From Scatosoma sp900555925 (GTDB lineage: Bacteria > Bacillota > Clostridia > Christensenellales > Borkfalkiaceae), in NCBI GenBank assembly GCA_959603585.1, contig CAUGYD010000012.1:1-57047 (forward strand): a stretch of DNA of 57,047 nucleotides, written 5' to 3'. The stretch's first letter is position 1, and every line of letters begins with the position of its first letter. Under the pieces are notes generated by a model. It did not search any database and was not told where the DNA came from. It was given only the letters and a program-made list of their open reading frames with translations. The translations under genes and the position numbers were made by a program. Below are positions 32,867 through 40,546 of this stretch, in pieces.

Positions 32867-33733
32867 TTTCTGTCGTTTGAAAAGCAGCTCTTTGAGAAAA
32901 GAACTTTCCAAAAACGGCGCGAGGGCTGTAAGCGACGAAACGTTTCCCTCTCGTTTGAGATACTCTGCCGCGGCATGTCCCAACGCTTCCTCATCCATGA
33001 ACGGAGCGAGCACGACGAGCTGTTCGGGACCGCCGCCGCGCTCGACGATAATTTTCGCGATTTCGCTTAAAGCCGCGTCGTCCATGAACGGAGCGAGAGG
33101 CGCGAGTTCTTTTGCGTCTCCGTTCTTCTCTTCGACAAAATTCTTTGCGATTTTTTCTATTTTCTCCTCATCCATAAAGGGAGCGAGCGCCGCGAGTTCT
33201 TTCAGTTCTCCGCCCTTCTTTTCCAAGAACTCTTCGGCGATTTGTCCCAAGTCCTTCTCGTCCATGAACGGAGCGATTTCTTCGAGGCCTTTGAGATTTC
33301 CGTTTTCCTCCAACATTTTCCTTGCGCATTCCGCCAGATCCTCCTCGTCCATAAAGGGAGCGAGAAGCGCCAGCGCCTTTCTGTCCGCCTTTTGGTTTTT
33401 ATTTTCCCTATACGTTTTTTTGAATTGTTCCTGCGTCAGAATGGGAGCCAGCTCGGAAAGTTCCTCCGCGGTGACGGCCGTCGGAACTTTGTCTTCCGAA
33501 ATCTCCTCCACCAATTTCCCCTTGCGATCGTCACAGAGCAATTCCTCTATGCTCACGCCGAAAATTTCCGCAAGCTCGGGTAATTTGGAAATGTCGGGCA
33601 TGGTGTTGCCACGTTCCCAATTGCTGACGGCCTGATAGGAAATGTTCATTCTGTCGGCCAGTTCCATTTGCGTCAATCCCTTTTCCTTTCTCAAAGAGGA
33701 TATTTTTTTTCCGATTTTTTGCATATCAAACAT
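32864..33733 (-). CDS. XRE regulator with C-terminal APF repeat domain
   Basis: A 289-residue protein: an XRE HTH (residues 7-65, GLTQMELADRMNISYQAVSNWERG), a linker, then seven helical repeats of 29-30 residues. Six repeats contain (L/I)APF(M/L) at 125, 154, 184, 214, 243 and 272; the first is degenerate (APIL at 96). Each unit continues D-E-x2-(L/I)-x3-A, suggesting paired helices stacked as a solenoid, a likely protein- or ligand-binding surface. AAGGAG is 8 bases before the ATG. It follows the small basic gene 33749-34072 by 15 bases. Similar XRE-repeat proteins occur in Firmicutes without known function. Confidence 0.88.
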   Translation of the reverse strand: MFDMQKIGKKISSLRKEKGLTQMELADRMNISYQAVSNWERGNTMPDISKLPELAEIFGVSIEELLCDDRKGKLVEEISEDKVPTAVTAEELSELAPILTQEQFKKTYRENKNQKADRKALALLAPFMDEEDLAECARKMLEENGNLKGLEEIAPFMDEKDLGQIAEEFLEKKGGELKELAALAPFMDEEKIEKIAKNFVEEKNGDAKELAPLAPFMDDAALSEIAKIIVERGGGPEQLVVLAPFMDEEALGHAAAEYLKREGNVSSLTALAPFLESSFLKELLFKRQK

Positions 33734-33748
33734 GTTTCTTTCTCCTTT

Positions 33749-34072
33749 TTATTTGGCACTTTCAAAAAGCGTTGCGGCTACTTCGCCGTCTTTTCCGTTC
33801 GGCCGACTATCCCGCGCGATATATTTCCGTATATCCGCCGACCTTTCATCTTTCCGATCTCTTTCCCGCGGTTCAACCTCTTTTTTCCGCCCGATATTTT
33901 TCCGTACTCCCGATAATTTTTTCTTTTGCTTTTCTCCCGTTCTTTCGGCTTCTTCGTGTCTTTCATAAAGACAGAACCGAACCTCTTCTTCCTGAGCCCG
34001 CCGCCGTAAAGCATGCACTTTCTCCCAAGCGCTCTGCATCGTCCGTACAGGCTCGAAATCCGCATCAAACAT
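33749..34072 (-). CDS. Small charged protein (unknown), partner of XRE-repeat gene
   Basis: A 107-residue, strongly charged protein, MFDADFEPVRTMQSAWEKVH followed by Arg/Lys/Glu-rich helix-prone sequence. AAAGGAG sits 6 bases before the ATG, and a promoter lies 44 bases upstream, so it is very probably translated despite low complexity. It is first in a two-gene unit with the XRE-repeat protein. No family recognised. A second frame (33778-34068) is also open but has no ribosome binding site. Confidence 0.6.
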   Translation of the reverse strand: MFDADFEPVRTMQSAWEKVHALRRRAQEEEVRFCLYERHEEAERTGEKQKKKLSGVRKNIGRKKEVEPRERDRKDERSADIRKYIARDSRPNGKDGEVAATLFESAK

Positions 34073-34115
34073 AAAACACTCCTTTCCCGCTCCCGCGGGG
34101 AATTTTTATGTCTGA

Positions 34116-34144
34116 ATTATACCACCTCTGTTCCCGAAATACAA
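34116..34144 (-). promoter_or_regulatory. Promoter of 34072/33733 unit
   Basis: Minus strand TTGTAT (34144-34139), 17-base spacer, TATAAT (34121-34116). Confidence 0.72.
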
Positions 34145-34213
34145 TAAAGCGTTCGTTGAACTTCGGGTTTTCCACAGGATTTCCCCTCAACTGTCCGTTG
34201 AAAAGAGCTGTTT

Positions 34214-34954
34214 TTAAGTTTTTTCGGTAATTTTTTGTAAAATTTCGGGAATTTCCGTCAAAGTCTCCGCGCAAAAATCGGGCTCCATATGATTCTTCAA
34301 AATCGGGTTATGCACAAGAATTGTGAACATCTGCGCGGCTTTCCCGCCCGCAATATCGGAAAGAGGATTATCGCCGACCATGACGCAAATTTCAGGACCG
34401 CCTGCCGCCCGCTTCGCGATTTCAAAGATCTCCCGACGCGGTTTGTCGTAGCCGACCAGGGAAGAAACGATCTCGGCCGAAAACAATTTTTCGATGCCGA
34501 GCGCCCTGACAATATCGGGCAATTCGGGAATATGATTGGATAACAGAATATTTTTCCACCCTGCTTTTAAGCACTTTCGTAAAGTTTCCTCCGCATCGGG
34601 ATACAGGGCATACCTTTTCGGGTCGGAAAGTCTCTTTCTCGCGCCCCGCGCCGCCGTTTTGGCCGTTTCGGAATCGAGCCCCAAACGCCCATAAATTCTT
34701 TCCAGTTCGGCATACATGAACGCCCACCATTTTTCGCCCGTCAATGCGGAAAAGTCCTCGTCATACCTGTCCCAGGGATACCACTTCGCCTGTGTATACG
34801 GCTTTACGTCCTCCAATGAAAAATCGAGCAAAGAAGCGGAAGCCTCCTCAGCCGCGCCGAATACGCTCTCGCTCCACATGTGCCGAGGGAGCGCAAGGGT
34901 GCCGTGAAAATCCCAAAATATCGCTTTACCGTGCGTTTTTTGTTCCGTCGTCAT
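34214..34954 (-). CDS. HAD-superfamily protein with altered motif I
   Basis: A 246-residue haloacid-dehalogenase-fold protein. Motif I reads DFHGTL (D15, H17): the nucleophile is present but the usual second aspartate is histidine. Motif II is in NILLSNH, motif III is K in GYDKPRREIF, and motif IV is MVGDNPLSDIAGG. The cap (about 25-110) is helical, type C1. The ATG at 34952-34954 has AGGAGA upstream. The change at motif I could alter the acid-base step; a family-wide H variant is possible. Substrate unknown. iscU is the next gene upstream. Confidence 0.88.
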   Translation of the reverse strand: MTTEQKTHGKAIFWDFHGTLALPRHMWSESVFGAAEEASASLLDFSLEDVKPYTQAKWYPWDRYDEDFSALTGEKWWAFMYAELERIYGRLGLDSETAKTAARGARKRLSDPKRYALYPDAEETLRKCLKAGWKNILLSNHIPELPDIVRALGIEKLFSAEIVSSLVGYDKPRREIFEIAKRAAGGPEICVMVGDNPLSDIAGGKAAQMFTILVHNPILKNHMEPDFCAETLTEIPEILQKITEKT

Positions 34955-35098
34955 TTTTCGTCTCCTGTTCGGTAAAATAGGGAAATACCGCGCATTCATA
35001 ACGAACCGCGGCATTTTTGTCGGCATGGCGCGTTTGCTCGCTCGACGGAGAAATGCGCGAAGCCTTGATTTATCGAAAAAGCTGCACTTTCCACCCCG

Positions 35099-35518
35099 TC
35101 AGTGGCAATATACTTCTTCTTCCTTAAAAAGTTCGGAATCGTACGCAATCCCGTTTTTGTCGTAATAATCCTTGACGGCCTTTTTGACCGCCTGTTCCGC
35201 CAGAACGGAACAATGCAGTTTATGCGCGGGCAGTCCGTCGAGCGCCTCCGCCACGGCCTTATTCGTCAGTTCCAGAGCTTCGCTCACGGGTTTTCCTTTA
35301 ATCATTTCCGTCGCCATGGAGCTGGAAGCGATTGCGCTGCCGCACCCGAACGTATTGAACTTGACGTCCTCGATGATTCCGTCCTTTATTTTGAGATAAA
35401 TTTTCATGATGTCTCCGCAGACGGTATTGCCGACCTCGCCCACGCCGTCCGCGTTTTCTATCACCCCTACGTTTCGGGGATTTCTGAAATGATCCATTAC
35501 CTTTTCGCTGTATAACAT
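35099..35518 (-). CDS. iscU: IscU/NifU-type Fe-S scaffold
   Basis: A 139-residue scaffold on which [Fe-S] clusters are assembled. The three ligand cysteines are C34 (NTVCGD), C59 (TFGCGSA) and C103 (LHCSV), with D36 next to the first. It is the clostridial IscU/NifU-N type, with a short extra tail ending in EEEVYCH. AGGAGG precedes the ATG. It follows iscS by 142 bases on the same strand, so the desulfurase and scaffold are probably cotranscribed under the upstream Rrf2-linked promoter. Confidence 0.95.
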   Translation of the reverse strand: MLYSEKVMDHFRNPRNVGVIENADGVGEVGNTVCGDIMKIYLKIKDGIIEDVKFNTFGCGSAIASSSMATEMIKGKPVSEALELTNKAVAEALDGLPAHKLHCSVLAEQAVKKAVKDYYDKNGIAYDSELFKEEEVYCH

Positions 35519-35660
35519 GTTTTTCGTCCTCCTGTGTTATCTCTCCCGAATTTTTCCGCTTGCGGCGGTTTTCTTTCTGTGTTCGGCGTACTCACTCCGT
35601 TGCAGAAGAAACTTTTTTCTGCCGCCGAAGCGTTCGGCCGCCTCGTTTGAAGTTTTTGTC

Positions 35661-36860
35661 TCAACGAATGACGTATTCCCTTTTTCCTTCCTGTAAATCC
35701 CGCCATACGGGCGACATATCCCGCAGGCGCCCGACGACTTCGCTCACCTTCCGCACCATATAATCGACGTCCTCCGCCGAAATCTCTTCGGAGAGCGTCA
35801 AACGCAGCGAACCGTGCGCCACCTCGTGCGGCACTCCGATCGCCAAAAGGACGTGGCTGGGATCGAGCGAACCGGACGTGCATGCGCTTCCGGAACTGGC
35901 CATAATCCCTTCGTCGTCGAGAAACAGCAGAAGGGATTCCCCCTCTATGCCCTCGAAGCACATATTCACGTTTCCGGGCAGTCTTTGCGTTGAATCTCCG
36001 TTCAGACGGGAATGGGGAATGGTCTTTAATCCCGCTATCAGTTTATCGCGAAGCGTCCGAATGCGTTTCTGCTTTTCACCGAGGTTTTCGAGAGATTCTT
36101 TTAACGCCGCGGCCATGCCCGCGATTCCCGCCATATTTTCCGTACCCGCGCGTTTGCTTCTTTCCTGAGCGCCTCCCTCGATAAAGGGAAGCAGGGGAAG
36201 CGTCTTGCGGCAGTACAGCGCTCCCGTTCCCTTCGGTCCGTGAAATTTATGGGCCGAAAGGGAGAGCATATCTATATTCTCCGCAGCGACGTCTATGGGG
36301 AGATGCCCGACCGCCTGCACCGCGTCCGTGTGAAAAGGAACGCCGTGCGCACGGCAAATTCTTCCGATTTCTTTGATCGGCTGAATTGTTCCGATTTCGT
36401 TATTCGCATACATGATCGTGACAAAAGCCGTATCGGGTCGAATTGCCTCTTCCAATTCCGCAACCCGAACCAATCCGTCCTCATGCACGGGCAGAAGAGT
36501 AACCTCGAATCCTTCCCTCTTCAACCGCTTCAAGGTATGCAAAACGGCGTGATGTTCAAAGGCCGAAGAAATAATATGTTTCTTTCCCTTTTTCGCCCCC
36601 GAAGCCGCCAGCGACGTCAAAGCCTGATTGTCCGATTCACTCCCGCCCGAAGTAAAATAAATTTCTCTCGGCTCACAGCCGATGGCCTTCGCCACCTCTA
36701 AACGAGCGCTCTCCAATCCTTCCTTTGCCTTCTGCCCGAAAGCATACAGAGAAGAGGGATTTCCGTACTCCTCTTTCAGATACGGCATCATCGCTTCCAA
36801 CGCCGTCCCGCTCAATTTCGTCGTAGCCGCATTATCTGCGTATATTATTCTCTTTTCCAT
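35661..36860 (-). CDS. iscS: Cysteine desulfurase
   Basis: PLP enzyme that takes sulfur from cysteine and hands it to IscU. The 399 residues show the PLP lysine K205 in LSAHKFHGPKG, HTDAVQAVG, and the mobile-loop cysteine C327 in SSGSACTSG, the long-loop group I (NifS/IscS) type. It has a promoter at 37092-37120 with a palindrome that fits control by the adjacent Rrf2 regulator, and a repeat-rich leader of about 220 bases. Confidence 0.96.
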   Translation of the reverse strand: MEKRIIYADNAATTKLSGTALEAMMPYLKEEYGNPSSLYAFGQKAKEGLESARLEVAKAIGCEPREIYFTSGGSESDNQALTSLAASGAKKGKKHIISSAFEHHAVLHTLKRLKREGFEVTLLPVHEDGLVRVAELEEAIRPDTAFVTIMYANNEIGTIQPIKEIGRICRAHGVPFHTDAVQAVGHLPIDVAAENIDMLSLSAHKFHGPKGTGALYCRKTLPLLPFIEGGAQERSKRAGTENMAGIAGMAAALKESLENLGEKQKRIRTLRDKLIAGLKTIPHSRLNGDSTQRLPGNVNMCFEGIEGESLLLFLDDEGIMASSGSACTSGSLDPSHVLLAIGVPHEVAHGSLRLTLSEEISAEDVDYMVRKVSEVVGRLRDMSPVWRDLQEGKREYVIR

Positions 36861-36889
36861 ACGTCTGACTCCTTTATCGCCTATCCTGA

Positions 36890-37030
36890 CGGATATTTAC
36901 GTTTGTCCCGTTTTCTCATCCGAATTGACAAGTATTTATGTTTTTCATTTTTTATCCGATGACAAGTTTTCTTTTTTTCGTTTTTTATCCGAATTTAATA
37001 AGGATTTATGTTTTTCTCGTTTTATTCTCC
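36890..37030. repeat. 33-40-base imperfect tandem repeat in iscS leader
   Basis: Four imperfect units (from about 36890, 36920, 36956 and 36989), each beginning CCGAATT or similar, containing ATTTATGTTTTTC and ending TTTTTTAT. They lie between the iscS promoter and its ATG and would be transcribed as the 5' UTR. Confidence 0.75.
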
Positions 37031-37091
37031 GAAAAAATGAACGTTACCCTTCCGAAGAAACGGATATTTCCGTCTTTTTGTACCTGTCTGC

Positions 37092-37127
37092 ATTATATCA
37101 CATAATTCCTACTTTGTCAATAGGAAT
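37092..37127 (-). promoter_or_regulatory. iscS promoter with Rrf2-type operator
   Basis: Minus strand TTGACA (37120-37115), 17-base spacer, TATAAT (37097-37092). A perfect inverted repeat ATTCCTA-N9-TAGGAAT (37105-37111, 37121-37127) brackets the -35 box, ideally placed for repression. The Rrf2 gene ends 20 bases away; binding by its product is inferred. Confidence 0.82.
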
Positions 37128-37146
37128 AAAAGACAAAAGAAAAATT

Positions 37147-37566
37147 TTATATTTTTTTCACGTTTCCTTCAAGGAGATCGGCGAGCGTAACGCTTTCAAG
37201 ATATTCGTCCACGCGCCTTTCCAGCTCTTTCCAAAGGGGGAAAGTTGGACAAGAAGGGGCGCGGGAACAGGAGGAAGGGGTCAATAAACCCGAACAGGAA
37301 ACCGGCGTAAAATTCCCCTCCGCTGCCCTCAATATCCCCCCTACCGTGTATGCGCTCACGGGCTTTTTCAGCCGATAACCGCCCGTTTTCCCGCGGCGGC
37401 TCTCCACAAAATCCGCACGGGAAAGCGCCGCGATGATTGCCTCCAAATACTTTAAGGAAACGGCCTGGCGCGCAGAAACGTCCGAGAGAGAAACGTACTC
37501 GGGGCCGTGCTCCGCCAAATCTGCCATCACTCTCAACGCATACCTGCCCTTCGTGGATATCATCAT
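37147..37566 (-). CDS. Rrf2-family regulator (IscR-like)
   Basis: A 139-residue winged-helix regulator. The Rrf2 N-terminus STKGRYALRVMADLAEHG and recognition region VSLKYLEAIIAAL are clear. Three cysteines C91, C100 and C106 are placed to bind an [Fe-S] cluster, as in IscR, though the spacing (C-x8-C-x5-C) differs from E. coli IscR. AAAGGAAAAAAG precedes tandem ATGs (37564-37566 and 37561-37563). Immediately upstream of iscS-iscU, it probably senses cluster supply and represses the locus. Confidence 0.92.
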   Translation of the reverse strand: MMISTKGRYALRVMADLAEHGPEYVSLSDVSARQAVSLKYLEAIIAALSRADFVESRRGKTGGYRLKKPVSAYTVGGILRAAEGNFTPVSCSGLLTPSSCSRAPSCPTFPLWKELERRVDEYLESVTLADLLEGNVKKI

Positions 37567-37628
37567 CTTTTTTCCTTTAACCTCCGTTATTCCGCTTTGC
37601 TCAAACCTTTTTCCGCGCATGCTTTTCT

Positions 37629-37663
37629 GCGCTCAATCCCTTTTGGCAAAAGGGATTGAGCGC
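37629..37663. repeat. Perfect 16-bp inverted repeat
   Basis: GCGCTCAATCCCTTTT and its exact complement separated by a 3-base loop, between the SLOG-family gene and the Rrf2 gene. No T run follows on the minus strand, so it is not a standard terminator for 37735-38295. It would form a strong hairpin in the Rrf2 mRNA leader if transcription starts upstream. Confidence 0.9.
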
Positions 37664-37734
37664 ACTTCGATTTCCGTTTTTTTCAAAAAGTGCGAAAAAT
37701 GCGATTTTTTCAATTTTCCCCATGCGTTTTCAAA

Positions 37735-38295
37735 TCAACGGATTCCCTTATGGTAAGCGGTATAGAGCCCAATTTTTTCGTTCAGTATTTCCATGGCGCT
37801 TTTCGGCGTCGATGCGCCGTATATTTTATCTTCGGGAATATTTTCATAGCGCACCGCGTCGTCCAATCTCGTACCCGCCAATTTTGAACTCCAACCGCCC
37901 GAAGTACGATAGGCGATGATCAGGCGCTTCAACGACCATGCGAATGCGTATTCGCACATCGTCCCCGCTCCGCCGCCCACGCCGATCACGGCGTCCGCGT
38001 TCGCCACCAGCGCATTCCTCATCATATCCAGCCCCGTCGGTATGACGATGTCCGCATAGACGTTCGCCGTCGTCGCGTCGAAAGAGGGCACCAGCGCGAT
38101 CGTGTCTCCCTCACGATAATTCTTTGAAGCGCGCGCCCCCGCAAAGACCGCTTCCATCACTCCGCCCAGTCCGCCCGACTGCACACGATAGCCGTTGTCC
38201 ACCAAAAGTTTTCCCGTTTCATACGCCAGACGATAACGGATTCCGTCCGGCTCTATCTTCTTATTGCCGATTACGGCCACAATTTTCTTTCTCAT
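37735..38295 (-). CDS. SLOG/LOG-like Rossmann protein (TIGR00725 type)
   Basis: A 186-residue cytosolic Rossmann-fold protein. The nucleotide-binding landmarks are VQSGGLGGVMEAVFAGAR and IGVGGGAGTMCEYAFAW, as in the TIGR00725/SLOG group related to lysine decarboxylase-like LOG proteins. The PGG-GT-E motif of true LOG enzymes is altered (VGGGAGT). GGAGG precedes the ATG at 38293-38295. Function unknown; a nucleotide or nucleotide-sugar ligand is plausible. It has its own promoter and is followed by the 37629 hairpin. Confidence 0.85.
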   Translation of the reverse strand: MRKKIVAVIGNKKIEPDGIRYRLAYETGKLLVDNGYRVQSGGLGGVMEAVFAGARASKNYREGDTIALVPSFDATTANVYADIVIPTGLDMMRNALVANADAVIGVGGGAGTMCEYAFAWSLKRLIIAYRTSGGWSSKLAGTRLDDAVRYENIPEDKIYGASTPKSAMEILNEKIGLYTAYHKGIR

Positions 38296-38328
38296 TCTTC
38301 TGCCTCCTTTCAATCTTCCTTTTCGGAT

Positions 38329-38357
38329 ATTATAACCGATTTTACAAAAAAAATCAA
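38329..38357 (-). promoter_or_regulatory. Promoter of SLOG-family gene
   Basis: Minus strand TTGATT (38357-38352), 17-base spacer, TATAAT (38334-38329). The -35 box lies in the T-rich tail of the upstream terminator. Confidence 0.7.
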
Positions 38358-38386
38358 CGGGCAAACGGAAATTTCCCGACGCCCGT
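38346..38386 (-). terminator. Terminator of YjbR gene
   Basis: ACGGGC/GCCCGT outer stem (38357-38362, 38381-38386) with an inner CGG-AAATTT-CCG pairing, followed by a run of eight T on the minus strand. Confidence 0.8.
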
Positions 38387-38423
38387 CACATTTTTTCACA
38401 ATCTTAGCCGAAAATTCCGCCGT

Positions 38424-39086
38424 TTATTTCCCCGCCAAGCGATAACTTTCCCCAAGGCGCTCCTTCAATTCGCCGTCCGAAATACTTCCGTCCAAAATCA
38501 ATGTATACCAGCTCTTTTTATTCATGTGCCAGCCGGGATAATAATTCGCCCGCGAAAGAATTTCTTCCGCTTCCTTCGGATCCATCCGAAGATCTACAAT
38601 CTCCTCGATTCTTTCCGATTCGAGTCCCAGCTTCCTGCCCTCCACGGTCAAAATCGCACCGTACCATTTCCGATTGTCCTTTCTGCGCCAAACGGCATTG
38701 TCGGGAAACTGCGTCCAGAGAAATTCAAGCTCGTCCCCATAAGTCTCCCGTACAAATTCCCTCAGCATCTGCGCTTGCTCTGTCCTGAAAACCGACGTTT
38801 CGTAACACTTTCCGGTCACATCGCCGACGACCTCACCGATTGCCGCCCTGATTCCGCCCACGTATGCGCCCGAAGCATTCGTCTTATAAAGCACGTATTC
38901 TTCGCCCGTCTCTTTTTCGATCAGTTCCGTGCCGATTGCACCGTCTTTCCCGATTTCCAATGTGAGCGTAAATTCCCCGTCCCGAATTTCGCGGGAATAT
39001 CGGAACATGTTTCCCTCCTTTTCAAATCCGTAAGCCGTCAATTTTTCGGGAATCGGCTTCTTTCTTTTCGTGAACTCTTCAAACAT
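38424..39086 (-). CDS. MmcQ/YjbR family protein
   Basis: A 220-residue protein whose C-terminal half (about 105-220) is a MmcQ/YjbR domain (cyclic-nucleotide-like double-wing DNA-binding fold): PDNAVWRRKDNRKWYGAIL, EILDLR-like EEIVDLRMDP, and the NKKSWYTLILDGSI signature. The N-terminal half (1-100) is a separate beta-rich domain seen in some family members. GGAGG precedes the ATG. Biological role unknown. Confidence 0.88.
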   Translation of the reverse strand: MFEEFTKRKKPIPEKLTAYGFEKEGNMFRYSREIRDGEFTLTLEIGKDGAIGTELIEKETGEEYVLYKTNASGAYVGGIRAAIGEVVGDVTGKCYETSVFRTEQAQMLREFVRETYGDELEFLWTQFPDNAVWRRKDNRKWYGAILTVEGRKLGLESERIEEIVDLRMDPKEAEEILSRANYYPGWHMNKKSWYTLILDGSISDGELKERLGESYRLAGK

Positions 39087-39563
39087 GATTCGTACCTCCG
39101 ACGATACCGATTAAAGTCGCCGCAAAAACAATGCGGCCGCGACACGCAAAAAAACACAGCGACGCGAGGTGACATGACTACAACACGAGGCGACGCGACA
39201 ACAACACGAGGCGACGCGACAACGACACGAGGCGACGCGACAACGGCACGAGGTGACACGACTACGGCGCAAGGCGACGCGACAACGACACGAGGTGACA
39301 CGACAACGGCGCAAGGCGACGCGACAACGGCACGAGGTGACGCGACTACGGCGCAAGGCAACGCGACTACAACACGAGGTGACATGACAACGGCACGAGG
39401 CGACGCGACAACGGCACGAGGCGACGCGACAACGGCACGAGGCGACGCGGAAACACCGCGGGAACATTGCCGTACAGAAAAACCGCGCGGGAACATTGCA
39501 CGGGGAAACCGTACAAAAACACCGCGCGGAAAAACGCCTATAAAAGATTGCGCAGAGGACGCG
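39087..39563. other. 477-base spacer occupied by a minisatellite
   Basis: The spacer between the YjbR and ROK genes is mostly the 21-base array at 39170-39463. To its right are two more copies of a CCGCG-GGAACATTGC segment (about 39455-39500). I see no gene with a ribosome binding site. Long frames open here on both strands are explained by the repeat period being a multiple of three. Confidence 0.7.
39170..39463. repeat. 21-base minisatellite, about 14 copies
   Basis: Units of 21 bases of the form CGACGCGACAACGGCACGAGG start at 39170 and follow in exact register to 39463; variants swap C/T at position 1, ACGCGAC/ACACGAC/ACATGAC and GCACGA/GCGCAA. Units are 75-100% alike. With a 21-base period every frame is a 7-residue repeat, open on both strands (TTRGDAT on plus, ASPRAVV on minus). 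Translation is unsupported. Confidence 0.95.
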
Positions 39564-40526
39564 TTACGCCAAATTCGCCTTTGCCAGCGAATATGCTCCG
39601 TAAATCCCCGCGCTGTTGCCCAGCTTTGCGCCTACAATCTTCAACGGAACTACCGACGAGGGAAGATAGCTCCTTTCGTCCACCGCCTTCCTCAAAGGCG
39701 CAAACAGAGCTTCTCCTTCGTTCGCCACTCCGCCGCCGAGTACGATCGCTTCGGGGCGCAGAATATTCACGAGGTCGGCTATCCCCTCCGACAAATATCC
39801 GATGTATTTATCCACGACCGCCTGCGCGTCTCTGTCCCCTTTCTTCGCCGCTTCAAACGCCGTCCTTCCGTCCACGTTATCCAGGCTACCTTTCGCCACT
39901 TCCCACATCGCGCTGTCCATGTTCTCTTCCATTTTCCGCTTCGTCTGGCGAATGAGCGCCGTCGCCGAAGCATAACATTCGAAACAGCCGTGACGGCCGC
40001 ACCCGCAGAGCGCTCCGCCTTCCCGCAAAATCATGTGCCCGATTTCCGCGCCCGCGCTCATGTAGCCTTCCAGCATCTTTCCGTCTACGATGATTCCGCC
40101 GCCGACGCCCGTCCCCAGCGTAATGAAAATACTGCTTTCGTATACCGAACTCGCTCCGAACTTCGCCTCGCCCAACGCCGCCGCGTTCGCGTCGTTCGCC
40201 ACGTATACCTTTTTACCCGTCAGCTTTTCGACCGTCTCGCCCAAAGGTGCGTTCAGCCAGCCGTAATTTCCCCACTTCAAAACGACGCCCGTCTTACTGT
40301 TCACGACTCCCGGAGACGCGATTCCGATCGCTTCCACCTCCGAAAATTCTATCTTCGCTTCCCGAGCGACCGCCCGCGCTACTCCGTCCAGCTTCTTCGC
40401 CGTCCCGTCAAATCCGTCCGCCGAGTTCGTCGCGATATTCGACTTTGCGAGAATCCTTCCCTCTCCGTCAAAAATCGCCGCCTTCGCGCTCATGCCGCCT
40501 AAATCTATCCCGATGATATATCCCAT
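39564..40526 (-). CDS. ROK-family sugar kinase
   Basis: A 320-residue ROK protein, probably a glucokinase-like hexose kinase. The N-terminal phosphate motif IIGIDLGGMSAKAAI, catalytic NDANAAALGE, GTGVGGGII, and the ROK zinc motif (EIGHMI then CGCGRHGCFE) are all present. There is no N-terminal HTH, so it is an enzyme, not a NagC-type repressor. The ATG at 40524-40526 has AAGGA upstream; the longer reading from 40634 is not supported. It follows the flavoprotein gene by 20 bases. Exact sugar not determinable. Confidence 0.93.
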   Translation of the reverse strand: MGYIIGIDLGGMSAKAAIFDGEGRILAKSNIATNSADGFDGTAKKLDGVARAVAREAKIEFSEVEAIGIASPGVVNSKTGVVLKWGNYGWLNAPLGETVEKLTGKKVYVANDANAAALGEAKFGASSVYESSIFITLGTGVGGGIIVDGKMLEGYMSAGAEIGHMILREGGALCGCGRHGCFECYASATALIRQTKRKMEENMDSAMWEVAKGSLDNVDGRTAFEAAKKGDRDAQAVVDKYIGYLSEGIADLVNILRPEAIVLGGGVANEGEALFAPLRKAVDERSYLPSSVVPLKIVGAKLGNSAGIYGAYSLAKANLA

Positions 40527-40546
40527 AAATATCGTCCTTCCCGCTC

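Noticed and set aside
35497..35961. A 154-codon minus-strand frame between iscS and iscU
   Set aside because: It overlaps the 3' end of iscS out of frame, is arginine-rich, and no ribosome binding site was seen.
39170..39463. CRISPR array
   Set aside because: Units are directly adjacent 21-base repeats without spacers, and no cas genes are near.
38124..40502. A 792-codon plus-strand frame containing TTRGDAT heptapeptide repeats
   Set aside because: It runs antisense through the SLOG, YjbR and ROK genes, has no ribosome binding site, and is open over the repeats only because the unit is 21 bases.
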